Source of the DNA: Typha latifolia
Taxonomy: Eukaryota > Streptophyta > Magnoliopsida > Poales > Typhaceae
Length of the DNA stretch: 64,000 nt
NCBI GenBank assembly: GCA_019914945.1
Contig: CM034105.1
Location: 11,284,001 to 11,348,000, forward strand
Direction: 5' to 3'
Positions 21,472 to 33,951 of this stretch are shown piece after piece. Each line of letters opens with the position of its first letter. Within the stretch, counting starts at the first letter, position 1. The position numbers and the translations under genes are program-made. The notes beneath the pieces were generated by a model. That model made no database searches, was not told the DNA's origin, and worked only from the letters and a program-made list of their open reading frames with translations.

Positions 21472-24400
21472 AGTTGTTTGATTCTTTATGATTGTCTCAT
21501 TCGATAAAAGAGGTCAATTCTTGACATGAACGGTCAAGGATCTGTGTTGTCAGCTGAGCGACATGGATTTTGCCACCATAACTCTCATCATGCCAGAAGT
21601 GAAAGGGTGGCAGAGGGAGGATATGAAGTGGCATATTGAACATCTTGATGTCAAAAATTAATGGATCACACCAACATAAAACATAAATATATCAAGTTTT
21701 GTGACATGTCACAGAAATTCTTATTGGCTGCTTCATTTACGGTAGTCCAGAACTCCAGATGGGTGCTGATTGAAGTATAAGCTAGTATGAGGCTGCACCT
21801 ACAATCAGAGGGAAACTTCTTATATTCATTGAGTTGCAATCATAAGAGTAGAGCCTGCTGTTTGGGTTTTTCTTGTAAGACTCTCACATAGATCATTACT
21901 GCAATACTAGTTTTCGAGTTTTGGTACATGCCAGTTTTCAAGTTTCTTTGATTTAAATGTGTAAGGATGAGCGAGGATTTGCAGACTGCAATTGGAGCTT
22001 ATTAATAAACAGAAAATTGCTTTAGCACATTTTTCATCTGTCTTCTGTTCTTCTCTTTCTTGATGTTGTTTTTTGTTACTTAATAAAGTCTCAACTTTCT
22101 AAAGAGTTTTACGTGTCTACTGGTTAGAATTTATTTTTTTCTTTTTGTTGACAATAAAATCTTCTTTTAGTACTAATTAAGCTTCTTTTTTAGGTCAATG
22201 CATCAGATGTCATTATTTTGGAGGGCATTCTAGTTTTCCATGATTCAAGAGTTCGTAATTTGATGGACATGAAGATTTTTGTCGATACAGGTCTCTTTCT
22301 GTTCCTCCTTGTCATTTACTCCATATATTCTAGGGCCTAAGGGTTTATCTGCAATTTCGAAGGTATTCGATATTGAAGTTTTACACCTTTACTGCTTCAC
22401 ATTTAACTATCTTAATATAGTAATATGCTCTCAATTTGATAAGCAAGCAAATTATTATCTACTCTGGCATCGAGTAGATTGTGGCTATATAATGATTTAT
22501 CTGTAACAGCAAAGCTTGTCACTTTACACTTCTTATTTAGTCAATTAGTCTTTCTCATCAGACTTGAGGATATTTGGGGTTCTAAGCTGCCTTTTTGGAG
22601 CTTAGACTTATCATGAATAGTGAAAATGGTATCTGTGCCAGTGTACTTTTCAGCCACTATGTCGAGTTGCCAAGTTAGTGCATGACAAAGCTTTGATAAT
22701 TGTTTTTTCTTGTCATGGCTGCAAAATTGGTAAACTATTCAGCATATCATAATTATAGGCCATATGGATTAGGGTATAGTTTATGGCTAATTTCAAGATC
22801 AAGTCAATCCACTGCCTTTTTTCAATTAGCTTCTTCTGTTGTGTATGCGTCAATATGTTTTTTTCTGCTAAATAACTGCAAAAACAGTGAAGTTGATCTG
22901 TTCCAAAGTGGTCTAATCAGGATTTGCAACCTATTTGATTGGTGATGGGGCTGGGAACCATATCAAAGGTTGAAATTTTATACTCTAGTAGATAATATTC
23001 TTGCTTTCAGATCATTAACATTAATTTTCTCTAGGGATCCTTTATTTGAAGAGCATATGACATCTATGAAGTTATTAATGCTACAGATCCAACTAATTTG
23101 ATTTATAGTAATGTAAAATTTTATTGATTTGGAAAGCTGCTTTAGACTCAAGGGACCCACCATGGCACCCACTAGCTGTTGAGCCTCATCAGCTCTACTA
23201 GCCGCTATATACCCGCCAGTTTTTGTAAAATTGCTTATACTATAAATCATAGAGTAAGTTAAGGGGAGTGCATAGAAGTTGGTAAATATAGGTAACTTCT
23301 TCCATTTACAATATCTTTCCTAAAGTTATTTTAAAGCATCTATGTAAAAAATAAAGAAAAGATATGTCAAGGCAATCCATTTGATCAGAACTAGGCCTGT
23401 GCCAATAGCTGTGATAATTGTGTTGAGTGTGAGCAAGTCATGTGCTGCATCATGTATAGTGTTATAAAGGTATGACATGAGGACATATTGCAACAAGCAA
23501 AACATCAGTTTACAATTTACATGTCAAAGGCCATGAAATGGGACAATCTTGATTTCTCATAGTTACTTATAATCCAAGTATTCTTGATTACAGCAATTCT
23601 CACATTTTTATACTTATCTTTTGTTTTTTTTGTTTTTTTGCCATATCTTCTACTTCTATTAGATGCTGATATTAGGCTTGCTCGAAGAATAAGACGTGAT
23701 ACTGTTGAGAGAGGTAGAGATGTGAACTCTGTGCTTGAACAGGTATATGAGTCTTGTATAAAGTTTGTTTTTATTAACTAGTAGATTTTGTGAAATATTG
23801 AAATCTTGAACTGGCTACTCTAGGCATTGTACTCTTGCCACTCGTCAGGCATTTCTTTTTCTTTTTCAAAATCTTACAAGAAGTAACTTGCTGTATCATT
23901 CATGCACTCAGAACATGATGACTAATCATTTTTTATCTGTTCAAGTTTACACAATGCTCCTCACATAAATGGAAAATTCCACCAACCTGGATTAATATCA
24001 GTCTGTGCACTCACAAACTAATATTCAACTTCAACCTGGACCTGCCATTTCCTAGGCATCTTGTGCTAAGATCCTTAAAATGACTTTAACTGTGAAAGTT
24101 ACACAAAAGGCAGGAAGAACTTAATTTACTTGAAGATCACAAATAGTTAGGAGATATGCTATAAGGATCTTTTTCATCTCTATTGTGAGCAACGGTTTGC
24201 ATCAATAAGCAGCTTGACAGTCAGCCTAAAATTTTTCTCAGGAAAACGGTGAAAGTGGCATATAGTTAATTAAGGCAAACTTTTTATTTGTACATCCATG
24301 ACTTTATTAGATTCTCTTGAATATTTGCAGTATGGAAGGTTTGTGAAGCCTGCTTTTGATGATTTTGTTCTTCCATCGAAAAAATATGCTGATGTTATCA

Positions 24401-27400
24401 TACCGCGGGGAGGTGATAACCATGTTGCAATTGATTTAATTGTACAACACATTCGGACAAAGCTTGGTCAGCATGACTTATGCAAAATATATACTAATGT
24501 TTTTGTAATCCAATCAACATTCCAGGTATACTCTATTTTTGAAATGCCTCTCGTATCACAATGATATTCATACCTTACTATGTGAACCATAGACTTCACT
24601 ATTTCTTACTTTTGTTATGTTAAAGTTTTGGACATTGTAAGGTACTAGGTTCTAATGCTTTAGTATTATCTTTAAACAGATTCGAGGAATGCATACACTT
24701 ATACGCGACAGGGATATCACTACACCTGACTTTGTCTTCTACTCGGATCGGCTTATTCGTCTGGTAAGTCTCTGCATTTCATCTGCTTCTCTTCATATAT
24801 CTTATCAGTGAATAAATTAAATTCCTTTACAGTTTATAAATATCACCATTGTTGTTACTATAGTTGTTACATAATACAAGAAAATGTCATGCTAGGTAGT
24901 GGAGCATGGTCTTGGTCATTTGCCATTTACTGAGAAGCAGATTGTCACGCCGACAGGTACATTCAAAAGATACTAATCTTTGTTCAATTGTTCTAGAGTT
25001 ATTGCTCAAGCAATCTCTTGGATGCTCGTAAGAGTAGTCATATCCATTTCTGTTATAAGTATCTATTTTTCTTCGACATCCTTCCAAATCATATCAATGT
25101 TTAAGGTCAATATATGATCATATACAACTAGGAAAGTAGATTTGGAAAAATCCATAATTGATATCTCCATATGAGCTGATCCTTCAAATAGGCTTGGAAC
25201 ATGAGATAAGCTTTTTGCTGAAATGACTTACTTATTTGAAGTCAAAACAGTATTTTTTAGTCCTTCAGTTGAACTTGATTATCTGATGATGCAAAATAGT
25301 TGTTATAACACAAAACAATTAAATGGTTTACATGTTTTTTCTTTAAATGATTGAGCATGATCAGCATCAAGAAGCTCATAATGAACTGTAATATTCTGTT
25401 GGTTGCATAAAATAAGCAAGATTTTTATATCTTGCTTTCTAGCTTTTGAGTTTGGTCGTTAGACAGATTTAATTACAGCATGAAGCACTTTACTTTCTTA
25501 CTTGTAGTGCATGGTTAAAAGAAACTGTCAGATTTTAGTTAACATGTATGTTTTTGAGATTCAAACTACATTCAAACAATCGGTACTTCTTTACTAACAT
25601 GTCAATCCATAAACATAAACAAGGACAGCTAATTAACTTAATTAAGAATAGAAAATTGATTAGACTTACATTTGAATGTCCTAACACCCCCTAGCATTTA
25701 TTTAACACAAACAATTACTTCTCTTCTTCTTGTTGAATAGCCCAAAAGATAGTGGTTGCCCTAGTAGAAGAAGAACAGAGAAGTTCATCATGAGATGGTA
25801 GCCATTGAAACATAAATTAGGGTCTTCATAAGTGTTATATTACGGACTATGAATACCCCATTATTTGGTGACAGTATATCTTTGGCTTTATCTCTCCACT
25901 TTCAAATATCATTTAACAAGCAATCTGTTAAATATTGCAGCAAACATATATATTCCAATGCAAACATCATCAGTTGTCTGCGTTACATTTTAAAGATATC
26001 TTTTATGTTTCATCATCTTTCAGTAATAGGTCCTTCAAAGTTCAAATGCATATGGAAATTGGTTGGAGCATTCAATTGTTAAGTAGTTGTGTTGCATTTG
26101 TTGTTATTTGCTAATGTTTTCAATAATTAACATAGTGGAATATTGAAAATTCAGAAAATTTTATCTATGTGGAGATTGAGGATCTTTTTCTTAAGCATCC
26201 GATGAGTTATATACATGTTAACATCAAGACCATTAGGATTTTCAATTGCTTGTTGTTAAAGAATTTCCTTAGTGGATGTGTAGAACATGTGTTAGTATAT
26301 ACAAATAAATGAATTATGTTACAGATATCAACTTATGTTACTTATTTGCTGGTTAGGTTCCGTATACACAGGAGTTGACTTCTGCAAGAAACTCTGTGGA
26401 GTTTCTATCATCCGAAGGTGAGCGTTAGATCAGGTACTTTTAATTTCTCAGGTACTGATTGGAGCATTGATGTTAAACATTTGTGCAGTAAATTTTTGTA
26501 AGATCTTAGTTTATAATCATGATCATAGGTAGCTTCAAATGATTGGGTTTAAGATTCCTTCTTTCAATTAATCTTTGGAGTTGGATAGTTGGGCAAAGGT
26601 AAGTGACAGTAGGACCAGTTTGGGAGTGACCTATAGTACATGGTTCAATGGCTTGAGCCAAAGCTTTTCTGAAATAAAATGGGCAGAATCAATTTTCCTC
26701 AATTTAAGAATACAGGGAGCTCATTGAATCACTTTAGGGTTTAGTTGAGCGAGGAAGGTGCTAGGAAAAAGGCAATATGACAATGAAATATCAAGACCTA
26801 AGAGATTTTTCTTTGCCTCTTTCTGAAATTCCTGGCAGTGATGTTCTCTGTAGAATTCAAGATGCTGATATTTTTTTCTATGAAGTAAAGAAGATCTCTA
26901 GCTGGATTTGATCATAATAATTTGTAAATTAGTAACAGGACAAGTCTTTACTAGGAGATGATTTATCATCAGCAAATGCTGGCAGTGAGACTGATCAAAG
27001 ATGCAGCTACAAATCAGTTGGTATCTAAACAATGGTTATCAGTCATAAAAGCTAACTGCTTCCTATGGACAGTTAGTCATTGCTTCAGTAGGGAACTGAC
27101 AGTACCTTAAATCAGAACAACCAACTTCAGTAAAATGAAGCATGGGATAAGTGCAAGTAGATATTTAATGGGGCTTTAAAATATTCTGACTGGTAATACA
27201 TCCTAGTTAATGACTATGTGAGAAGTTATAACTGTATCTGCTTCAACTTGTTCTCATTGCAGAATCACATAGATTTTGAGCTTCCATTTGTTTCGACCTC
27301 AATAGGCAAAAGTCAGGTTTGCCCTTGGAGAAAACTAAATTTGTCCATGGAAATATTTTGTAATTCTATTTCTTTGGTCCACTAAAATAAAACAGTGTAC

Positions 27401-30400
27401 GAACATTTGCCAAGCCTTAGTAAGTTATACGGTTTTGTTATCTTTTTTTAATTGAAAATTTTGGTAGTTGGAAAGCACAATCTCCGCCAAATTCCTCTTG
27501 CCTCTCCTCCCCATTGCTTTTTTTCCCATTCTACTTGAAGATATTACACAATTATGGTGGTTGGGCATTCAAAGAGCCTGAATGAGCTACAATTTGCAAG
27601 TACTGTAATCCATGCTTTATCTTTTTTATAATACTATTTTGATGGATGGCTGTGCCATGCTAAGCCGTGCCAATCCAGCACGGCCCCACGTCAGTCATTA
27701 TGCCATATGGAGCCTTTTTTTAAAAAAAAATTTATATTTTCATCCATCATTATCAAATCGACTAACCAATTAATTATCTAGAAGGCTGAGATAAAATTGA
27801 TGATATGAGTTTATAAATAGCAGGACATCATGAGAAAAATATACGCATAGGATAATATGAGTTCATCATCATTACCGTCATATCAATTACACCCACTAAA
27901 GCCACAGCACTTTTATTATACTTCATATCCACGATATGTATATATTTATAGTATGTCTATGCTTGTGCCGGTGCCGGTGCCGATGCCGATGCCGATCATT
28001 CTCATGCATGCTCAATTTTCATATTATATCATAGGAGAATTATAAAATTTTTATTTGCATGAAGATTATGTGAGATGTTACAATAAGCAATACTATCAGT
28101 GGATGAGTTTTAAAGAATACCAATGGTAATTAATGTAGCATTCTCGTATTATTCTTGTGCTGGCAAGTAAAGTCTTTAATCCTTCTCGTCATTTTACATT
28201 TAATTAGATATTAATTTTAATTATTGAACTATTATTAATTAATATTATGTGTTAAATGTTATTATATGTTCAATTATATTATGGAGTGTTCATCATTAAT
28301 ATTAGTTTTAATGAATATATTTAATCATATTATGTTTTGAATAATATTTATATTTAGTTGTTACTTTATCTTTAATAGAATAAGTCATTTACAATAATAA
28401 TCTAAAAATAAAACACTATAATGTAGATTTTAATACATATATTTAAACTAAAAACTAAATATTGACATACTGAAAATCTAAAAATATATCTAAATATCTT
28501 ACAAATTTTATTATAAATGTGTACCAGTGACACATAGGGTCATGCCATACCGATGGTAGCACGGTACAACATGTGCCACTGGCCCGGTCATCGTTGACTA
28601 CTTGTATCAAATCCATTCTTCCCATCTCATTAACAAGAACACATACTCATTTATTTTTTAAACTGAAAGAATATTAAGATTCAATCTTAATCTAGAAGTG
28701 ACCGATAGTGCCCTTCTTTGCTTGCAGTGGTGAAAGTATGGAGAATGCCCTGCGTGCATGTTGTAAAGGAATAAAAATTGGTAAAATTCTCATCCACCGT
28801 GAAGGAGACAACGGTAAACAGGTGAGTATTCAATTATAGTTTTACAATTGACTATGAACTAAAATGATTTTTATGGGATGTTTATCAAGTTGCCTTGTTT
28901 CATCTAGCTTATATATCAGAAGCTGCCTAATGATATTTCTGAACGGCATGTTCTACTTCTAGACCCTGTGCTTGGTACAGGTTTGTCACATACATTCTTT
29001 ATTAGCATATTTATTATATTCACATGCATATTTTAACATATTTTTACCATGATCAGATAGTGTATGAAATTGTGAAAACTACTTAGATGGTGAGGCAATT
29101 TCAGGTCACTGCTATTTGTTAGGTCGCAGAATACGGTCTTTTTAATGATTTGATGCTAAACTATTCCTGGCCTTGGATGAAAAAGGTGTCACTAGTTTTC
29201 ATTTTTAGCAGCTCTGTGTTGTTTCTCATGAAAATTTAATATTTAGATCCCATTTTCTCTGTTTTACTGATGATACCTTCTAGAAAAACTAATTTTTATA
29301 CCTCAGTCCAGTACATGGTTGAATTTTCGGTCAAGATGGAACAGTCCCAGTTGATTTTTATTGAAAACTAATGCTAAAACTCATTGATGAAAGCCAAATC
29401 TTGCAAACTGTTCATTTTGACCCCTTTTTATCACTTTTGGCTGAAACCGATCTGTTTTGGTCTAAAATTTACATGTTTTCTAGGGGTCAAAACCGAAACC
29501 AACTGAAAGCAAAACAAAAAATTTGAACCATGGTACAGTACGTTGTCAATCGAATAGATTAGGGGTAAGCCCATGAATTTACTCGAGTAAGCTGACACCA
29601 GCTTTAGAGCATGCACAGGTTTGTCCTCTTTGTTTAACCCGACACTTACTGTGTGCAGAGACCGCACTTAAGGTTTTTGTAATATTAATCATGGAATCTA
29701 TTTGAGTTTTGGCAATAAGGGCAAGGATTACTTGGCATTGGCCTATCTCAGTAAGTTGGTTCAGTTACTTGAATGTGAGGTGGTATACCCCCATTTTGAT
29801 CTCCCCCTCCTCTTCTTTTCTCTGCATGGCCCCTCTATGTTGTTATGCTGCTTATCTTGTGCAGATGAGCCGCAACATAATCAGTCACTACAAAACCTTG
29901 ATACAAGTAACATCATTTAAAAATGCTCCAATTTACAATTTATATTCCAGTAGGATAGAGGAATTGCATATCAATATCTCTGTCTAGTAAGTTGTTTTAG
30001 ACAAATAATTGCCAATCATTTTCTCTCTAGTGCCTTAAATTATTCATAGATATGACGCATGCAATATGGACTGCATTGAACTTCTCTGTTTGCAAAATGT
30101 ACTACAGGCAAACCTTCTTTCAACAAGTATAAATGCTTAATATCCTTAATGAAGACACCAATAACTTGTTCTGTTCTAAACCTATGTGAATCTATATTCT
30201 TTTCTGGGGTTACTTATACATGTTTTCTCTCTCTAATCTGCAATTACTTGTCAACATCTTGCATACTCACCAATGAAGATGTGTACTTTTTGATTTCCTA
30301 GGTAACTCAGCAAATCAAGCTATAGAACTTCTCATTCAAAGAGGAGTTCCCGAGAGTCGAATTATATTCCTTAATCTTATCTCGGTGAGCGCTGGATTAG

Positions 30401-30612
30401 TTAGCAGGTTTATTGATGACTTTGCTATGGCTAAATACTTATTAGTTGATCCTTTGCTTGATTAGGCACCTGAAGGGATTCATTGTGTCTGCAAGCGGTT
30501 TCCTTCCTTAAAGATTGTTACTTCAGAGATTGACGTTGCATTAAACGAGGAGTTCAGAGTAATCCCTGGGTTGGGTGAGTTTGGTGATCGCTACTTCGGC
30601 ACTGACAACTGA
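19130..30612 (+). CDS. UKL: Uridine kinase-like protein (uridine kinase + UPRT-like fusion), 14 exons, intact
   Basis: Exons: 19130-19307, 19407-19498, 19873-19942, 20088-20206, 22194-22290, 23663-23742, 24331-24525, 24680-24763, 24896-24956, 26357-26417, 28728-28821, 28908-28980, 30302-30384, 30466-30612. All introns are GT-AG and phases join without a stop, giving 477 aa. The kinase domain has the P-loop GGTASGKT (residues 63-70) and phosphorylates uridine/cytidine in pyrimidine salvage. The C-terminal half (about 266-477) is a uracil phosphoribosyltransferase-like domain with the PRPP loop DPVLGTGNSA (from residue 396) and ends [14 protein letters not shown]. Plant UKL proteins have this fusion and length. 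In Arabidopsis the kinase activity is established, while the UPRT-like half is doubted to be active. The start was chosen as the only ATG in phase with the P-loop exon and following a leader. Introns 4 and 10 are large and carry repeats. A second, degraded copy lies at 43009-50841. Confidence 0.95.
21013..21221 (+). repeat. Tandem duplication of about 102 bp within UKL intron 4
   Basis: Two units (21013-21113 and 21120-21221) both start CATTAGAATATTCTTCTT and end with ACTATATTTGCAG. Each ends in an apparent 3' splice-site sequence, but neither is followed by a conserved exon. The second half of unit 2 is where the post-gap sequence (42001) starts. Confidence 0.85.
21436..21469. repeat. (TA)n microsatellite in UKL intron 4
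   Basis: About 16 TA units are present. The same run is present in the second copy at 42259-42291. Confidence 0.95.
27648..28610. mobile_element. Decayed DNA transposon in UKL intron 10
   Basis: The ends are GC-rich with clustered words such as GCCGTGCC, GCACGGCC, GCACGGTA and GTGCCACTGGCCCGG, as in subterminal regions of hAT-type elements, and they surround an AT-rich body. The part at 28420-28520 matches the reverse complement of 40768-41008, so the same family also sits in the methyltransferase intron. The interior holds a broken coding stretch (about 27857-28045, [10 protein letters not shown]...YYT) that is more complete in the second copy near 48110-48420. A GGTGCC/GATGCC hexanucleotide run lies at 27966-27996. 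Exact ends and target duplication were not found. Confidence 0.6.
29478..29535. repeat. Transposon end fragment in UKL intron 12
   Basis: The stretch starting TAGGGGTCAAAACCGAAACC matches the reverse complement of 35833-35884 in the ENY2 intron. The TAGGGGT start resembles hAT-type ends. No partner end was identified. Confidence 0.5.
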
Positions 30613-31206
30613 TGATTGACCCGCAGCTATCATTTAAGGATTGTATTTACTCATCGGGAATGAAACTTGTGTCTAAATCTTGAGAGAGAAGACAAGTGAT
30701 GAACTAATTTCGTGACAAAAGTCATCAATTTGTGCAAGTATCATTTCAGCAGATGTGTCATATCACAAACTGCCAGGAACATATGGAAATTTGTTACATC
30801 TATATTTAAGAAGCTGTTGGAAATACACTGGTTGATGATGTGCTTCTCAGTTTTACGGTGAATCATGAATTTTTTTTGTTTCAATTTTTTCTGATTAAAA
30901 GAGAGTTATGAATATTGATTGCATTCTGTACCATTGTTCACAGCATAGGTTTTCTTATCTAGTGGAATGTTTTTCTTTATCAAAGTAGGCCTCTGGCAAA
31001 TTTATGTATTTAAATAATCCAATACCCAAACTTATTATTCAAAAAGGTTTATTTTGGGCACGTCAGATATCACATAGGTTCGAAGAAAAATGCTAAATTT
31101 TTATTAGTGATATGATAGCTAAAATATTAAATTTATTAGCATTTTATTTGACATACTTTATTTGGCATATAAAATGCTAATGATGATTTTTTTGTGCTAT
31201 TGCCTT
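30613..31206. other. UKL 3' untranslated region and flank
   Basis: The 3' UTR starts at 30613. T-rich sequence follows from about 30868, but I did not identify a definite polyadenylation site. No gene is present. Confidence 0.5.
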
Positions 31207-31655
31207 AGCCTCCATTTACTCATGGGATAAGAATTGATCTTTCCTAAAATAAATATTTTTATACTGGTATAGCAATTAAACAACCACTTTGGCTAATATT
31301 GGTGTAGTAATTTTTATTTCTCTCTCCTCCTATTATATACCCCTAAATTAATATATTTAATAATAAATAAAAAGAACCAATTTGTCCTTGAGAGCGCAAC
31401 ATCTAATAACCTATCCACTGAGAGGTATTTTGGTCATTTGGTATAAAACATCATCAATTGTCAATATAATTTTATTATTCTCCGTTACTATAATATCAAT
31501 TTATATCACATTAATATAATTATTACTCCTAATACTATTATATAATTAAATAATAGAATAGCTTATGCCGGTATCAGCTCTCTTATTTTAGTATAAAAAA
31601 TTAGAACAATTCTCCTAAAATTGATCTTCTTTTTTACAAGTGAACAGAGCTTTAG
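31207..31655. mobile_element. MITE-like inverted-repeat element
   Basis: The left end (AGCCTCCATTTACTC...AAGAATTGATCTTTCCTAAAA) is an imperfect inverted match of the right end, whose reverse complement is AGCTCTGTTCACTTG...AAGATCAATTTTAGGA. The interior is AT-rich with no ORF. A related element appears at about 33040-33420, with shared words such as TATGCCGGTATCAGCTCTCTTA / TATACCGATATAATCTCTCTTA. Boundaries are approximate. Confidence 0.5.
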
Positions 31656-31674
31656 TTAAACTTTTATGTTATTG

Positions 31675-32442
31675 TGTTACGAACTGGTTTAATTCGATTC
31701 GCAACAGTTCTGGACTCGATGAAGCACGTAACTTTTGAAGAGATCTGCGAATAATTTAATCGATGGATTCTCCTGAATTTTGGATATGTTGTTGCTCTTG
31801 GAGAAAGCTTTCCAAAGAATCCAAGATCACAGGATTCGGACAGTTAGATCTCAAGATATCGACCAAAGAGTGGCTGAAGATCAATTAGATCCTAGCTTGA
31901 TAGCCCACCAATGGCTAAATAGATGCTAGGCTTAGTTCTTGGTGTGAATGGAGAGAAATTGATGTGGAAGAAGGTGGTTAGAAATTGGAAGAGGCCGACC
32001 AAAGACTTGGGCGATGGAAGAAAGGAGGAAGGAGAGGGCGCCAATGGCTAGAGACAAGTAGAGAAGGAGATAAAGACCAAAACTAATTCAATTATCTAAG
32101 ATACTTCTTTCAATTAAGGTTGACTCCACATATTTATAGAGGCTCATCCTAGGGACTCATCAACTAAAATAAACAACTCTAATAAACCCTAATAAACCAA
32201 CAACTAAGTTAAAATCCTAACAAACCAACAATTTTTGCCACTGTGCGTTGCACAATTTGTGTTTTTCTGTAGTTGCGAACGCGTGCAAACGTTTGAACGG
32301 CCCCGTTTGAACGCAGGTCCATGGCGTTCGAACGCCCCCTGGCAAAAGGCTTTATTCTATCAAGCAAATAAAAACTAGATAAATTATCTCATCCCAATGA
32401 ACCCAATGCCGCGAGTAGATCCAATCCGACCAAGTCGTATCA
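31675..32442 (-). mobile_element. Solo LTR (probable Ty1-copia type) with 5-bp target duplication
   Basis: The 768-bp sequence starts TGTTACGAAC and ends GTCGTATCA, that is TG...CA with short inverted ends (TGTTACGA / TGATACGA). TATTG flanks it on both sides, at 31670-31674 and 32443-32447. On the minus strand a TATA box TATAAATA (32138-32131) lies in a normal LTR position. GTTTGAACG/GTTCGAACGCC words occur at 32270-32350. No internal region or second LTR is present, so it is a solo LTR left by recombination. The superfamily is an inference from size and TATA form. The post-gap copy is at 51896-52647. Confidence 0.88.
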
Positions 32443-32447
32443 TATTG

Positions 32448-33039
32448 TAGAAAATGTTGATTTATTCACTGATTTAGTTTAAAATAAATTGCTGATAACC
32501 ATTTAGCATTTTTATTTTCCTCAGGCATACAAAGTGATAACTGACATATTTAAAATAGACTCATTAGGTAATAAATTTAGGATAAATCATTTGTATAAGT
32601 AGTTTGTGTTAAAATACCCTACTTTGGTGGAAAAAAAAAGACTACAGTATAAACTAAATTTCCCATTTTAATGCATGCTCAGCCATCTAGATTTGCCTTT
32701 ATGATTGCTGACTCTCTTTTTTTCTTGCATCTCATCTCAATATCAAATGCTGGCCTTTAAAATGAGAGCATAAAGCATTTTACAGCAGAGCCAATTCTGA
32801 GGATTGATTCTGATTCTATCTTTCATTATCTCATTCATAAAGAAAGCAAATTTAATCATCTATAACCCAATCTCATTTTGTAGTTCTCTTAAATTATTTG
32901 GAATTAAATATAAATGGGCCCAGCCCACTTTTCTCAGAAACAGAAAAACGAAAGGGTCATTGTAACCAGTTTGATGTTATATCAAACAGTCACATTCACT
33001 TTCACTTGTAGAACAAGAAATTAGAAAAAGTTTAGTATA
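32448..33039. other. Intergenic sequence between the solo LTR and a MITE-like element
   Basis: No gene is visible. It lies between the convergent UKL and ENY2 genes. Confidence 0.4.
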
Positions 33040-33420
33040 AGCCTTCTCATATTAGTATAGCAAATAAATAATTACTTATCTCAAAACTAGTTTATTAGAA
33101 CATACTTCTTTCTCCACTCCTATTCTATCCAATTTTATATTATTAATTATTATTTTACTCTTAAAAAATATCAATTACTTTAATCAGCTATTATTTTAAT
33201 CTCTCTTTCTGCTTTCTCCTCTGCTCATCCAAACTATCATTTTAACTTTGTGAATTTCTTTGAAATAAAATGTTGTCGCATTAATATAATTATTACACAC
33301 CATACTAAGTTACAAAAAAGCACCAACCTATACCGATATAATCTCTCTTATGCACCGATATGATCTCTCTTATGCAAGCATAACTATAGCGAAATAGAAC
33401 TTATTCTACAAATGAATGCC
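33040..33420. mobile_element. MITE-like AT-rich element related to 31207-31655
   Basis: The left part (AAGCCTTCTCATATTAGTATAGC) and right part (GCATAACTATAGCGAAATAGAAC) are approximately inverted. The interior shares words with 31207-31655. The CTCTCTTATGCA segment is locally duplicated at 33343-33375. Ends are uncertain. Confidence 0.4.
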
Positions 33421-33951
33421 TTGTTTAATTTGTCTCCGAATTCCTAACATTTTAATACTCTTATCAATTATAATTTATAATCGACAACTGAAACAGATTT
33501 CGTCAACAGAGACAACATATCGATTATTTGTTATTGTGAAAACACAAAGCTGTGGATTCCAAATTCTGGTTTATAAAGTAATCAATAATGCTCTCATTTC
33601 ATGGTAACATAATCTGCAACTATACCTCATATCCAATTTCCAAAGGCCTTGAATGTTGTTTAAGAGAGCAGAGAACTAGAAGTTTTTAGTTCTCACAGTT
33701 CATAAGAAAGGGCATAAACCTCTTGTCAAGACAGCACTTGTTGAGAAGAGGACTAGAAGTTTTAGTTCTATTTTGTTCCTGAGAGAGGACATAGTCATCT
33801 TGTTGACATTATATCAAAACATGCCTCTTTTGATTTGATATCAGAATTTACATACACATGATGCATGACATCATCAGAGTGCTTCCTACCTTTACCTCCA
33901 CCACCTTTTATCATTTAGCATCTATAGCATTCTTTACCATGAAACCATCTA
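33421..33951. other. Intergenic sequence downstream of ENY2
   Basis: No gene is supported here; it would include the ENY2 3' UTR. A short local repeat AACTAGAAGTTTTTAGTTCT / GACTAGAAGTTTTAGTTCTA occurs at about 33674-33770. Confidence 0.45.

Noticed and set aside
27857..28045. 62-codon ORF in UKL intron 10 as an independent small gene
   Set aside because: It corresponds to part of the transposon-coded stretch seen at 48110-48420 plus a GGTGCC repeat, so it is element debris.
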